NCBI RefSeq assembly: GCF_000292245.2
Contig: NZ_ALPT02000035.1
Coordinates: forward strand, 1-46,639
Length of the DNA: 46,639 bases
Reading direction: 5' to 3'
DNA from: Alkalihalobacillus alcalophilus ATCC 27647 = CGMCC 1.3604
GTDB lineage: Bacteria > Bacillota > Bacilli > Bacillales > Bacillaceae_D
Shown here piece by piece: positions 9,872-18,701 of the stretch (position 1 is its first letter; each line of letters opens with the position of its first letter). The position numbers and the translations under genes are program-made. The notes beneath the pieces were generated by a model, which saw nothing but the letters and a program-made list of their open reading frames with translations, was not told the origin of the DNA and searched no databases.

Positions 9872-10204
9872 TTATAAAATTTTTGTACCATTTTCGACCT
9901 GATGTTCTGGTTTTAATAAAACGACGTCCCCTTCATTAGGAACTGCGCCTAGGACTAACACTTCCGATTTAAAACCCGCGATTCGTCGTGGTGGAAAATT
10001 TACGATTGCAATAACCTGTTGACCAACTATTTGTTCAGCCTTATATCGTTTTGTAATTTGAGCACTTGAAGATTTAATCCCTAATTCATCGCCAAAGTTA
10101 ATTTTCAATTTTATTGCGGGGATCTTCGCCTCCGCAAAAAAATCGGCTTCTACTATCGTTCCCGTTCGGATATCAAGCTCTAAAAAGTCTTCAATCGTTG
10201 CCAT
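9872..10204 (-). CDS. csaA: CsaA-like tRNA-binding-domain chaperone
   Basis: 110 residues from the ATG at 10204. The open frame extends 14 codons further, but an AAAGGAGGGG ribosome site lies inside that extension, directly before this ATG, and the resulting length matches CsaA. The whole protein is an OB-fold tRNA-binding domain: DIRTGTIVEADFFAEAKIPA, FGDELGIKSSSAQIT, VNFPPRRIAGFKSEVLVLG and the C-terminal EVENGT-like turn (QVENGTKIL). In B. subtilis, CsaA is a homodimeric chaperone that assists protein export and binds unfolded preproteins. Here it appears to be expressed alone. Confidence 0.93.
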   Translation of the reverse strand: MATIEDFLELDIRTGTIVEADFFAEAKIPAIKLKINFGDELGIKSSSAQITKRYKAEQIVGQQVIAIVNFPPRRIAGFKSEVLVLGAVPNEGDVVLLKPEHQVENGTKIL

Positions 10205-10282
10205 TTGTGCCCCTCCTTTTTTCAAGTGTACTGAAAGGGAGGGCACTTGTTCAAGTACTTGTCATTCATCCATTGTTATTCT

Positions 10283-11146
10283 CTACTTTTTGACAATCGG
10301 CATCCAAATTTCCGTCCTATAATCATGAGCTGTGACATCGCCAGCTGGATAAACTTCCAACTCTGGTTTGTTCGCAAGTTCATAACCAGTTGAAGGTAGC
10401 CACTCAGAGAAAATTCTTCCCGTCACTTCCGGAACCGCTTTAGCTGCTGGTCCGACCGCCTCAAAGACTGCCCAAGTAGCTGCTGGTATCATTTCTTTCA
10501 CATAACCATTAGGCACCTTTTCCCCGGCACGTATTTCAACAGCAATCATATAATCAAATTCTTTTTGCTCTTCATCAAAGTTTAAACAAACACCTAAATA
10601 CCCCAACTCAGTACAAACTTTTTCTAACTCTTCACTAGATCCATCCGAATTAAATTCATTCCAAAACAACGGAATTTTTTGGTGGTTCTCTCCATTTTCG
10701 GTGCTAATTCGAATGCTCTTCCCCACAACCTCCATCTTACCTTTTTCTAAAATTTGATAATTCATATCAATCGCTCCTTTGATTTGAAGTTGAAAGGAAA
10801 TTTTCGGATAAGCAGACAACTTAATCCCATTTTTCCTCACCTGACTTGGGGAAACCCCGTGTAACTTTCGAAAGGCTCTTGTAAAAGCTTCAGGCGAATC
10901 GTAACGATATTTCATTGCGACATCAATCACCTTTTCTTTAGAAGAGAGTAGCTCTTGTGCCGCTAATGTTAATCTTCTCCTCCGAATATATTCGGCAACC
11001 GTTACCCCAGTGAGCATATAAAACATTCGTTGATAATGAAACTTTGTAAAATGAGTGATTTTTGCCAATTCTTCTATTTCAATTTTCTCCTGAAGTCGAC
11101 TTTCTATATACTCAATACTGCTTGAAAAATTGGTCAAAGCTTCCAC
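10283..11146 (-). CDS. AraC-family regulator with GyrI-like effector-binding domain
   Basis: About 287 residues. An N-terminal AraC double helix-turn-helix (about 10-110, with ITHFTKFHYQRMFYML and the YDSPEAFTRAFRKLHGVSPS signature) is joined to a C-terminal GyrI-like/effector-binding domain (about 130-287, GKSIRIST near its start and TEIWMPIVK at its end). This resembles Rob/SoxS-like multidrug sensors that bind small hydrophobic compounds. I chose the GTG at 11146 because GGGGAGG sits 5 bases before it; an ATG eight codons upstream (11170) has no ribosome site. It is not clearly in an operon. Targets are unknown; the divergently placed heme operon is an unlikely one, since that is controlled by Fur sites. 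Confidence 0.85.
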   Translation of the reverse strand: MEALTNFSSSIEYIESRLQEKIEIEELAKITHFTKFHYQRMFYMLTGVTVAEYIRRRRLTLAAQELLSSKEKVIDVAMKYRYDSPEAFTRAFRKLHGVSPSQVRKNGIKLSAYPKISFQLQIKGAIDMNYQILEKGKMEVVGKSIRISTENGENHQKIPLFWNEFNSDGSSEELEKVCTELGYLGVCLNFDEEQKEFDYMIAVEIRAGEKVPNGYVKEMIPAATWAVFEAVGPAAKAVPEVTGRIFSEWLPSTGYELANKPELEVYPAGDVTAHDYRTEIWMPIVKK

Positions 11147-11321
11147 AATATCCTCCCCTTCGCGTTTCATCTTAAACGATTCACTTGTTGATATCCTGAC
11201 TGTATGTGCTCTCTCCTATCAGTTTCATTTTCTCATCAATCATAATTAAATAAAACTCATATACTATCCCATTTATCGATAAATTGTCGCATTAATTAGA
11301 AAAAAAATTCATATATTGTAC

Positions 11322-11384
11322 TTGACACTAAGAATGATATTCATTATCATTTAATTTAAAGTTGATATTGATATTCATTATCAT
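11322..11384 (+). promoter_or_regulatory. Promoter with two Fur boxes for the heme-uptake operon
   Basis: A sigma-A type promoter is visible: TTGACA at 11322-11327, a 17-base spacer and TATCAT at 11345-11350. One Fur-box-like site, GAATGATATTCATTATCAT, covers 11332-11350 between and over the promoter elements. A second near-identical copy covers 11366-11384. The two form a direct repeat of GATATTCATTATCATTTAA. Iron-loaded Fur would block RNA polymerase, so the operon should be induced by iron starvation. Confidence 0.85.
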
Positions 11385-11409
11385 TTAAAATTCGTAAGGA
11401 GGAGTTTCT

Positions 11410-12378
11410 CTGGTTAAGAAATCTATTTTTCTTTTTTTACTTGCCTGTTTGTACCTTACAGGCTGCTCCTCTGCACCTGATCATAATGTTCATTCCGATC
11501 CAGCCGCCTCTTCAGAGTCTGGATTTACGATTACCGATTTTGCTAATCAATCTCATTCATTTAATGAAGTACCCGAACGAATCGCGGCTTTAAGTAATGG
11601 TGAGATGGATATTATTTATGCACTTGGAGCAGAGTTAGTAGGACGACCAAACTCAAGTGGTCCCCCTTCAATAGAAGAAGCAACGGAAGTGACCCAGGTA
11701 GGTTCTACACATGAAGTGGACCTTGAAAGAATCACCTATGTTCAACCGGATGTTGTCCTTGGCCATTCGCAAATGAATTTAAAAGACGTTCCAACGATTG
11801 AAAGTCTTGGAGCTAAAATGGTGCTGACGCAAGCTCAATCCATTGAAGACATTAAGCAACAAATACATTTATTTGGTGAGATGTTACAAAAAGAGGAGCA
11901 AGCTGAGCAATTAATTACAAATATGGAAGAGCATATTTCAAACTTATCTGACACACTTCCCGAACAAAAAACACGTGTTCTCCTTATTTACGGGGCACCG
12001 GGTACGTATATGGCCGCTTTGCCGAATTCATTAAGCGGAAATTTACTTGAAGTAGCTGGTGGTGAAAATATAGCCAGTGATTTTCAACAATTAGACGCTT
12101 ATCCACAATATGCTCAATTAAATACGGAAAGAATTATTGAAGCTGAGCCCGAATACATTCTTTTGATGAGTCACGGAAATTCTGATGAAGTGAAAGCAGG
12201 CTTTTTAAAAGAAATGGAACAAAATGCAGCATGGAATAATTTAGACGCTGTCAAAGAAGGAAGAATTGATGTTTTACCATCAGATCTGTTCGGGTCAAAT
12301 CCTGGCACTAAGGTCACCGAGGCCTTGGATATTCTTGTTGAAATATTTCGTTCGATAGAAAGCGATGAATCACCATGA
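11410..12378 (+). CDS. Heme ABC transporter substrate-binding lipoprotein, CTG start
   Basis: 322 residues if it starts at CTG 11410, which I favour: GGAGGAG lies 5 bases upstream, and only this start supplies a full lipoprotein signal peptide (basic VKK, hydrophobic core, lipobox YLTGC with Cys19). The in-frame TTG at 11449 would cut off the signal peptide. The rest is a class III (TroA/BtuF-like) binding protein with an IsdE-like layout. The axial-ligand positions of IsdE (Met and His) align with His101 (VGSTHEVD) and His255 (LLMSHGNSDE), suggesting a bis-His heme site. It is first in an operon with permease, ATPase and IsdG-type monooxygenase, under two Fur boxes. Role: capture heme at the membrane. 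Substrate is inferred from context and from these residues. Confidence 0.87.
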   Translation: MVKKSIFLFLLACLYLTGCSSAPDHNVHSDPAASSESGFTITDFANQSHSFNEVPERIAALSNGEMDIIYALGAELVGRPNSSGPPSIEEATEVTQVGSTHEVDLERITYVQPDVVLGHSQMNLKDVPTIESLGAKMVLTQAQSIEDIKQQIHLFGEMLQKEEQAEQLITNMEEHISNLSDTLPEQKTRVLLIYGAPGTYMAALPNSLSGNLLEVAGGENIASDFQQLDAYPQYAQLNTERIIEAEPEYILLMSHGNSDEVKAGFLKEMEQNAAWNNLDAVKEGRIDVLPSDLFGSNPGTKVTEALDILVEIFRSIESDESP

Positions 12379-13364
12379 AAAACCGTTCACGAAGACGGAA
12401 GGGCTTAATTATCTTTGCCCCTCTGCTTCTAATAATCGTCTCCTTATTTGGATTAACCTATGGTTCTGTCTCAGTACCATTTACCGAAATATGGCGTGTC
12501 CTTACTGGCAATGAGCCATCGATTTACCAAACAATCTTAGTTGATTTACGACTTCCTAGAATCCTGATTGGGCTTTTAGTTGGGGCATGTCTAGCCGTTG
12601 CTGGTTGTATATTACAAGGTGTGATGAGGAACCCACTTGCTGACCCTGGGATTATCGGGGTTACGGCTGGTGGTGGGTTAATGGCTAGTATGACCATGCT
12701 TGTTTTTCCACACTTAAGTTATATGTTGCCTATTTCAGCCTTTCTTGGAGCTTTTGTCACAGCAATGATTATTTACTTTCTCGCTTGGGATAAAGGGGCC
12801 TCTCCTCTAAAAATCATTTTAGCAGGGGTTGCGATTAACGCCCTTGTAGGAGCTGTTCAAAATGGACTGATGGTTATTTTTAGTGACCGAATTCAGTCAG
12901 TCATTCCTTGGCTTGCAGGTGGATTAAATGGGCGGAGCTGGTATCATCTTGAGTTTATGGCACCGTACGCAATTGTTGGACTCTTGTTGTCTCTTTTAGC
13001 CATTAAACCAGCTAATCTCTTATTATTAGGAGATGATTCTGCTAAACTACTAGGCCAAAAAGTAGAATTACAACGGTTTTTACTTATCACATTAGCCGCT
13101 TTTTTAGCAGGGGCTGCCGTAAGTGTCGCTGGACTAATTGGCTTTGTTGGACTCGTTGTTCCTCATGCAATTAGGCTGTTAATTGGTGAAGATTATCGTT
13201 ATCTTCTACCATTGTCCGCTGTTTACGGAGCGATTTTAGTTGTGTTAGCTGATACGATTGCTCGCTCTTGGTTTGACCCAATTGAATTACCTGTCGGTGT
13301 ATTGCTGGCAGCATTAGGGGCACCATTCTTTCTTTATCTATTAAAGAAAAGGGGGTTGATGTAA
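12375..13364 (+). CDS. FecCD/BtuC-type permease for heme-iron uptake
   Basis: 329 residues, an integral membrane permease with about ten hydrophobic segments. Family signatures are LRLPRILIGLLVGACLAVAG near the N-terminus, RNPLADPGIIGVTAGGG, and GLIGFVGLVVPHAIRL, which includes the cytoplasmic ATPase-coupling loop. Its ATG overlaps the binding-protein stop by four bases (ATGA), and its own stop overlaps the ATPase start (TAATG), so the three are translationally coupled. It would move heme delivered by the upstream lipoprotein across the membrane. Confidence 0.93.
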   Translation: MKNRSRRRKGLIIFAPLLLIIVSLFGLTYGSVSVPFTEIWRVLTGNEPSIYQTILVDLRLPRILIGLLVGACLAVAGCILQGVMRNPLADPGIIGVTAGGGLMASMTMLVFPHLSYMLPISAFLGAFVTAMIIYFLAWDKGASPLKIILAGVAINALVGAVQNGLMVIFSDRIQSVIPWLAGGLNGRSWYHLEFMAPYAIVGLLLSLLAIKPANLLLLGDDSAKLLGQKVELQRFLLITLAAFLAGAAVSVAGLIGFVGLVVPHAIRLLIGEDYRYLLPLSAVYGAILVVLADTIARSWFDPIELPVGVLLAALGAPFFLYLLKKRGLM

Positions 13365-14173
13365 TGGAAAAAGCGATTTATGCAAAACAAATGAACGTAC
13401 ATATTGGCTCCTTTACTTTAAATAACATTAATGTTGAGATTCCTAAAGGAAAAATGACCGCTATTGTTGGTCCAAATGGGTCAGGTAAATCAACTTTCCT
13501 TAAAGTCATCTCCCGATTGGTCAAACCTGAATTTGGTGAAGTAATGATTGAGCAAAAGGAACTAGATGCTTATAAAGCAAAAGAGTTTGCCCAAACATTA
13601 GCGATGATGCCTCAATCTAAACAATCTTTACCTAATTTAACAGTTAAAGAGTTAATCCAATATGGGCGCTCCCCTTATAAACGCTTTTTTGAACATCATA
13701 CAAATCCAGAAGATCAAGAGATTGTTGAATGGGCGATGGCAATAACTGGTACAGTCAAACATAAAGACCGATTCTTTCACACTCTTTCAGGAGGGGAACA
13801 ACAAAAAGTTCGGATCGCATTAGCTCTCGCCCAAAAAACGAATATTCTTTTACTTGATGAACCGACAACATTTTTGGATATTACTCATCAATTAGAATTA
13901 ATGGAATTACTTGAGGAAGTTAATGTCAACCATGGTATGACGATTGTAATGGTTTTACATGAATTACAACAGGCTGCAGCCTATTGCCACCATTTAATAG
14001 CCATGCAAAAAGGAATGGTCGTCTCTACTGGTCCACCGATAGAGATGTTAACACCTTTATTTTTAAAAGAAATCTATCAAATTGAAGCCAAGATTATTTA
14101 TGAGGATAACTACCCTCTCATTGTGCCTTTAAAAGGGCAATATCATCTTTCTCAACAAAAACAAGCATTGTAG
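13364..14173 (+). CDS. ABC transporter ATP-binding protein for heme-iron uptake
   Basis: 269 residues, a FepC/FhuC-type ATPase. Visible motifs: Walker A GPNGSGKST, Q-loop MMPQSK, signature LSGGEQQKV, Walker B ILLLDEPTTFLD and a switch His in MVLHELQQ. It is the third gene of the Fur-controlled operon and powers import by the preceding permease. The C-terminal tail (after about 215) is the extension common in iron-chelate ATPases. Confidence 0.94.
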   Translation: MEKAIYAKQMNVHIGSFTLNNINVEIPKGKMTAIVGPNGSGKSTFLKVISRLVKPEFGEVMIEQKELDAYKAKEFAQTLAMMPQSKQSLPNLTVKELIQYGRSPYKRFFEHHTNPEDQEIVEWAMAITGTVKHKDRFFHTLSGGEQQKVRIALALAQKTNILLLDEPTTFLDITHQLELMELLEEVNVNHGMTIVMVLHELQQAAAYCHHLIAMQKGMVVSTGPPIEMLTPLFLKEIYQIEAKIIYEDNYPLIVPLKGQYHLSQQKQAL

Positions 14174-14220
14174 CTACTAGATTCAAAAAAATAAATAGAT
14201 CCTTTAGGAGGAATGTGAAA

Positions 14221-14562
14221 ATGGTTATTGTAACAAACAAATCCAAAATTACAAAAGGTAATGGTGACAAGTTAATTGAGCGTTTTAAGAAAGTTGGGCA
14301 AGTTGAATTTATGGAAGGCTTTCTCGGTTTAGAAGTTTTATTTACACAAAATACTCGTGATTATGATGAAGTATCCGTTGTCACTCGTTGGAATTCAAAA
14401 GAGGATTTTAAAAACTGGACGAAAAGTGATGCTTTTAAAGCTTCACATACAAAAAGAGAAATTCCAGATTATATTATTGAAAATAACATCAGCTTTTATG
14501 ATGTTAAAGTGGTAAGAAACCCATTAACTTCTGGTGATACCGATTTAGAAGCTGCTCAATAA
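14221..14562 (+). CDS. isdG: IsdG-type heme-degrading monooxygenase
   Basis: 113 residues from ATG 14221, with AGGAGG 9 bases upstream; a GTG two codons earlier is too close to that site. It belongs to the ABM-fold IsdG/HmoA family, which cleaves the heme ring in the cytosol and frees iron. The catalytic Asn-Trp-His triad of S. aureus IsdG (Asn7, Trp67, His77) aligns with Asn6 (VTNKSK), Trp66 (KNWTKSD) and His76 (KASHTKRE). It is the last gene of the Fur-controlled operon, so import and breakdown of heme are made together. A strong terminator follows. Confidence 0.93.
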   Translation: MVIVTNKSKITKGNGDKLIERFKKVGQVEFMEGFLGLEVLFTQNTRDYDEVSVVTRWNSKEDFKNWTKSDAFKASHTKREIPDYIIENNISFYDVKVVRNPLTSGDTDLEAAQ

Positions 14563-14583
14563 TAAAGAGAGCGTATCCTTACT

Positions 14584-14630
14584 AAGACGGTCTCAAAAAG
14601 TCATTTGACCTTTTGAGACCGTCTTTTTTT
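14584..14630 (+). terminator. Strong terminator of the heme-uptake/isdG operon
   Basis: AAGACGGTCTCAAAAAG pairs almost perfectly with CTTTTGAGACCGTCTT around a short loop and is followed by seven or more Ts. Confidence 0.92.
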
Positions 14631-14656
14631 ACGTGATAGGAATTTTAGTAGTTTTA

Positions 14657-15090
14657 TTGGTAATGAAATTAAGGGATTCGCAGGATTTCAGTGCGTATTA
14701 CTCTTTATTGGTAATGAAATTAGCCGACTCACTTGATTTCAGTGCGTATTTTGCTTTATTAGTAATGAAATTAATCGACTCACTTGATTTCAGTGCGTAT
14801 TACTCTTTATTGGTAATGAAATTAATCGACTCACTTGATTTCAGTGCGTATTACTCTTTATTGGTAATGAAATTAGCCGACTCACTTGATTTCGGGGCGT
14901 ATTTTGCTTTATTAGTAATGAGATTAGTCGACTCACTTGATTTCAGTGCGTATTACTCTTTATTGGTAATGAAATTAGCCGACTCACCGGATTTCAGTGC
15001 GTATTACTCTTTATTGGTAATGAAATTAGCCGACTCACCGGATTTCGGGGCGTATTTTGCTTTATTAGTAATGAGATTAATGAAATCACG
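14657..15090. repeat. 51-bp tandem repeat array A (eight full units plus a partial)
   Basis: Units begin at 14657, 14708, 14759, 14810, 14861, 14912, 14963, 15014 and 15065 (partial), each exactly 51 bases. Each starts with TT(G/A)GTAATGA(A/G)ATTA and ends near the core G(T/G)GCGTATT followed by CTTTA. The middle is more variable (CGACTCACTTGATTTCA or CGACTCACCGGATTTC). Because 51 is a multiple of three, the array reads open as a 17-residue repeat, but there is no ribosome site and it directly follows a terminator, so I regard it as non-coding. It shares period and core with array B at 28.8 kb. Confidence 0.9.
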
Positions 15091-15137
15091 GGGTTTTTGG
15101 CTCGAATCACGACTTTTACTTCCCTAACCCCTAAAAT

Positions 15138-15179
15138 GAAAAAACGGTTTTAAAGGGTCTATTTTCCCCTTCAAAACCG
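15138..15179 (-). terminator. Terminator of the isd operon after srtB
   Basis: Minus-strand arms CGGTTTTGAAGGG and CCCTTTAAAACCG close an A-rich loop and are followed by six Ts. It lies 21 bases past the srtB stop. Confidence 0.88.
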
Positions 15180-15199
15180 CCTTCCTTCTATCATCAACA

Positions 15200-15964
15200 T
15201 TAACTTCTTGGTATAAGCTTGCCGTGCACGACTAAACGCCCTTCATGTCGATCTAATTGATAATCACAGGTTGAGAGTGTGATAATTTGATCGCCTGCTT
15301 CAATGTCTATTGAGGGTTCAATAACAGACCTGGCTTGGATTTCATTAAGAAACTCTTGATAATGTTCTTCATCTCGGAAGTCTGTCTCAATATAATAAAA
15401 GTCAGTTGTGGTCACATAAGCGGCAAATACTTCAACCTCATAACTTTCATAGAGAGTATCATAGGCAAATACTTGGTTACTCTCGTAAAACTCTTGCTCT
15501 AAGTAGTTTTTTAGAGCAGCAAACATTGTACCATCTTTCATACGATGTCCATACAAAATGGTATGCTTATCCTCCACATTAGCATCAACTTGGTTACGGT
15601 AATCCATAAAAATAGAGCCCGCTCTCGTTTCTTCTAATAAATAATTCCTAAATAAATAATAATCATTATCCTCGGCTTGTAAAACAGGATAGTCAATTTT
15701 CGTATCATTAACCGTAATCCAAGCGACAATGTCTTCATTCAATTCCAATAATGGTTCAAAAGAAGAACGCCTTTTGCTAGAATCCTCCCACACCTCCACA
15801 CTTGGCGTATACACATCTTGAATATCGGCAAGCACCCGTTGATTTTGGTAATAATCTAAACCGATTGATAATAATTGATAGCATGAAAAAAGAAATACAC
15901 CTAAACAAACGATCGTTACCAATCTATTGAGGAAACGCCTCTTTTTCTTTTGAGTCTTCTTCAA
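15200..15964 (-). CDS. srtB: Class B sortase (SrtB)
   Basis: 254 residues from a TTG at 15964, 13 bases after the ATPase stop, with AAGGTGAG just before it; the longer open frame to 16021 would overlap the ATPase gene by 44 bases. There is an N-terminal basic region and one membrane segment (about 12-35), then the sortase beta-barrel. Catalytic residues are His140 (ILYGHRM), Cys233 (TLSTCDY) and Arg243 (EGRLVVHG), each offset by exactly ten from S. aureus SrtB (His130, Cys223, Arg233). It is an extracytoplasmic transpeptidase that anchors NEAT proteins to peptidoglycan. The NPQTS signal on IsdC in the same operon is its expected substrate. Confidence 0.94.
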   Translation of the reverse strand: MKKTQKKKRRFLNRLVTIVCLGVFLFSCYQLLSIGLDYYQNQRVLADIQDVYTPSVEVWEDSSKRRSSFEPLLELNEDIVAWITVNDTKIDYPVLQAEDNDYYLFRNYLLEETRAGSIFMDYRNQVDANVEDKHTILYGHRMKDGTMFAALKNYLEQEFYESNQVFAYDTLYESYEVEVFAAYVTTTDFYYIETDFRDEEHYQEFLNEIQARSVIEPSIDIEAGDQIITLSTCDYQLDRHEGRLVVHGKLIPRS

Positions 15965-15977
15965 CCCACTCACCTTC

Positions 15978-16748
15978 TTAAATACCGATCGGGACAATAT
16001 ATAGTCCACTTTCCTCATCATTTTTCACATCTGCTTTTACACCATAAATATCTCTTACGCTCTTTGAATTAATGATTTCAGCTGGTTCGCCTTCCATCAT
16101 TTTCTGTCCATCTTTTAAAACAATTAAATGGTCACTATAACGAATCGCTTGGTTTAAGTCATGTAACACCATCACGATAGTCATGCCATGCTCTTTATTC
16201 AAACGTTTGATTAATTCTAAAATCTCCATTTGATGATACATGTCTAAATAAGTCGTCGGTTCATCTAAAAATAAGCTTGGGGTCTTTTGAGCAAGAGACA
16301 TGGCGATCCAAACGCGTTGCCTCTCACCACCTGAAAGTTGATTTAAAGTCATTTTTCTTTTCGATTGCAAGTTGGTACATGTAATTGCCCAATCAATCGC
16401 TTCCTCATCTTCTACTCGCTGAGACTGAAACATTCGTTTATGCGGAACTCTCCCAAACGCAATTAACTTTTCAACCGTCATATCTTGAGGTGCTTCATTC
16501 TGCTGATGAACAACCGCTAATTTACGAGCAAATTCACGAGCTGAATACGTCTGGATCTCCTTTCCATCCAAAAGAATATTCCCATCTAGCGGATTTAAGT
16601 TCCGAGACATAATATTAATAAAAGTCGATTTCCCAGAGCCATTTGGTCCAATAATTGTCGTAATCTTTCCCTTCTCTACTTTTGCACTTATATTATTAAT
16701 TTGTGACTTTTCTTTTATATAAGCGAATGTGACATTATTAATTTCCAT
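15978..16748 (-). CDS. ABC ATPase partner of IsdEF
   Basis: 256 residues from ATG 16748; a GTG four codons upstream directly abuts the ribosome site AGAAGGA, so the ATG is preferred. FepC-type ATPase motifs: Walker A GPNGSGKST, Q-loop VVHQQN, signature LSGGERQRV, Walker B LFLDEPTTYLD and switch His in VMVLHDLNQ. Its start overlaps the isdF stop by 11 bases. The S. aureus isd operon has no such ATPase of this class beside IsdF and may borrow one; here a dedicated ATPase is present, giving a complete heme importer. Confidence 0.92.
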   Translation of the reverse strand: MEINNVTFAYIKEKSQINNISAKVEKGKITTIIGPNGSGKSTFINIMSRNLNPLDGNILLDGKEIQTYSAREFARKLAVVHQQNEAPQDMTVEKLIAFGRVPHKRMFQSQRVEDEEAIDWAITCTNLQSKRKMTLNQLSGGERQRVWIAMSLAQKTPSLFLDEPTTYLDMYHQMEILELIKRLNKEHGMTIVMVLHDLNQAIRYSDHLIVLKDGQKMMEGEPAEIINSKSVRDIYGVKADVKNDEESGLYIVPIGI

Positions 16749-17721
16749 TGAGTTTATCACTCCTTCTAAGTAAAAAGATCAGAAACGGCCCCCCAATAAT
16801 CGACATGATAATCGAAGCTGGGATTTCATTCGGAGCAATAACCGTCCTCCCTAAAGTATCCGCTAAAAGTAGCAACAATGCACCCGCTAATGCGGTAAAT
16901 GGTAAGAGTACTTTATGATCCGACCCGACTAATTGCCTTGCGATATGTGGGATAAGTAAGCCAATAAAAGCAATCAAGCCGGCAACAGCTGTTGAAACCG
17001 CAGCTAATAAGACCGCCACACTTGAAACAATTAACCGTGAACTTAAAACCGATACCCCTAAATTTCTCGTTGTTTTATCTTGTAGGACAAGTAGATTACA
17101 AACAGCAAACAAGGACATAGCCAAAATTAAACCGATTGAACCAAACGTTACCATAATCTCGACATCACGCCATGTTTTCATCACCAGTGTAGAAGTAGTT
17201 GTTGGGCTAATACTCGTTACCGTATAGCTTCCACGATAATTAAACGTATCACTTAATCCACTAAAGACAGCGTTAATAGCAACCCCTACTAAAATTAAAC
17301 GAATCGGACTTAATCCCGATTTCCAAGATAAGCTATAGACGAGAAAACAAGCGATCGCTCCACCGATAAAAGCAAATAATGGCGACCCAAAATATAAAGT
17401 TGGAAAAAAGCTAACCGCTAAAATCGACACAAAGCCAGCACCAGAAGAAATGCCAATAATTCCGGCATCAGCTAATGGGTTTCTCATAACCGCTTGCAAT
17501 AGAGCTCCAGAGACGGCTAAAGCTGCCCCAGCAAATATGGCAATGATAATTCTTGGTAAACGTAAATCACGTATGACCGCAACCTCATCGTTAGTACCAG
17601 ATAGCAATCCCGAAATGAGTTCCCCTAAACTCACTTGGATACTTCCTGTCAAGGCTGAATAGACGGTCACAACAAGTAATAATAAACTTACAATTGAAAA
17701 ACTCAGCACTTTCTTTTTCAT
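16738..17721 (-). CDS. isdF: Heme ABC transporter permease IsdF
   Basis: 327 residues, FecCD/BtuC-type permease with multiple membrane segments. Motifs are LRLPRIIIAIFAGAALAVSG, RNPLADAGIIGISSGAG and AGLIAFIGLLIPHIAR. It lies 29 bases downstream of isdE and overlaps the next ATPase gene. It is homologous to the permease at 12.4 kb but clearly diverged, so the window holds two heme-type importers and not a recent duplication. Gene symbol rests on operon context with isdE, srtB and isdC. Confidence 0.9.
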   Translation of the reverse strand: MKKKVLSFSIVSLLLLVVTVYSALTGSIQVSLGELISGLLSGTNDEVAVIRDLRLPRIIIAIFAGAALAVSGALLQAVMRNPLADAGIIGISSGAGFVSILAVSFFPTLYFGSPLFAFIGGAIACFLVYSLSWKSGLSPIRLILVGVAINAVFSGLSDTFNYRGSYTVTSISPTTTSTLVMKTWRDVEIMVTFGSIGLILAMSLFAVCNLLVLQDKTTRNLGVSVLSSRLIVSSVAVLLAAVSTAVAGLIAFIGLLIPHIARQLVGSDHKVLLPFTALAGALLLLLADTLGRTVIAPNEIPASIIMSIIGGPFLIFLLRRSDKLNGN

Positions 17722-17750
17722 TTTTTCGACCCTTCTATCTGTTTGAGTTC

Positions 17751-18644
17751 TTATTCATAAAGCATTTCAACTAATTGCTCCATTGCCTCGACAACAGCTA
17801 GATTACCTGTTGTTGGGAACAGTTCCTCTTCCAAGTCAAATACTCTTCCATTTTGAACTGCACTAAAATGTTTCCAAATATCATCAGTAGCAAATTTTTC
17901 ATCAAACATCTGAATGACCTCATCTGGCATACCATGGGCCGCTCTTAAAATAATATCTGGATTTGCTTGCTGTAAATATTCTGTATTAGAAGCTAAATAC
18001 TCAACAGACTCCCCTTGAACGATATTTTCACCACCAGCACGTTTTACGAGATCACCAATATAGGAATGCTCCGTTGCTACTAAATAACTCCCTGGAACTC
18101 CAAGTAAAATTAAAACAGAAGGGGCTTCTTTATCCTTCACTTTGCTTTCAACAGCTTCTAATTGAGCTACAATGGTCGTAACTAGCTCATCTGCTTGCTC
18201 TTGCCGATTAAACTTCTCTCCAATCAGCTCTATTTCCAGAAGCATACTTTCCAAGCTTTGAAAATCTAAAAAGGTCGCCTCTAAATTGACTCTTTTAAAT
18301 ACTTCTTCTAAATCAGTCTGTAAAGTCGTAACGGAATACACTTCTGTTGGTGTAAGTGACTTAACAAGCTCCATATCAGGACTCATCGGATTTCCAACCT
18401 GTTGAACATCTTCATATTGTTTTGGCAACGTTTTATAGCTTGTTGGAATACCAACTAAATCTATTTCCAATTCCGCAAAAATTTCCGTAGCCGCTACGGT
18501 CGTCGAAACAATTTTATGCTCCTGCTCTATATCTAAAACAACTTGCTCATTCTCTGTTTCCAAAACTTCATTAGAACAGGCAAAAAGAACGAAGGAGAGC
18601 AACGCCACCCAAACCATTAACATCAAACTCTGCTTAAACCTCAT
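17751..18644 (-). CDS. isdE: Heme-binding lipoprotein IsdE
   Basis: 297 residues from ATG 18644 (AAAGGGTGA ribosome site 5 bases upstream; the GTG three codons earlier abuts it). The signal peptide ends at the lipobox LFAC (Cys23). The body is an IsdE-type class III binding protein with the characteristic run VGIPTSYKTLPKQYEDVQQV and GNPMSPDMELVKSL. S. aureus IsdE holds heme by Met78 and His229; these align with Met87 (GNPM) and His237 (RAAHGMPDEV). It would receive heme from wall NEAT proteins and hand it to IsdF. An inverted-repeat element lies between it and the upstream NEAT gene, so its expression may be lower than that of the wall proteins. Confidence 0.93.
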   Translation of the reverse strand: MRFKQSLMLMVWVALLSFVLFACSNEVLETENEQVVLDIEQEHKIVSTTVAATEIFAELEIDLVGIPTSYKTLPKQYEDVQQVGNPMSPDMELVKSLTPTEVYSVTTLQTDLEEVFKRVNLEATFLDFQSLESMLLEIELIGEKFNRQEQADELVTTIVAQLEAVESKVKDKEAPSVLILLGVPGSYLVATEHSYIGDLVKRAGGENIVQGESVEYLASNTEYLQQANPDIILRAAHGMPDEVIQMFDEKFATDDIWKHFSAVQNGRVFDLEEELFPTTGNLAVVEAMEQLVEMLYE

Positions 18645-18701
18645 CGACTTCACCCTTTCTGACTAAATGTAAATCTCATCTGTCCATTTAAAATAAGAAG
18701 A

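Noticed and set aside
14633..15127. 164-residue open frame with 17-residue repeats as a protein gene
   Set aside because: No ribosome site, starts inside a terminator tail, and the open frame follows from a 51-base period; treated as a non-coding array.
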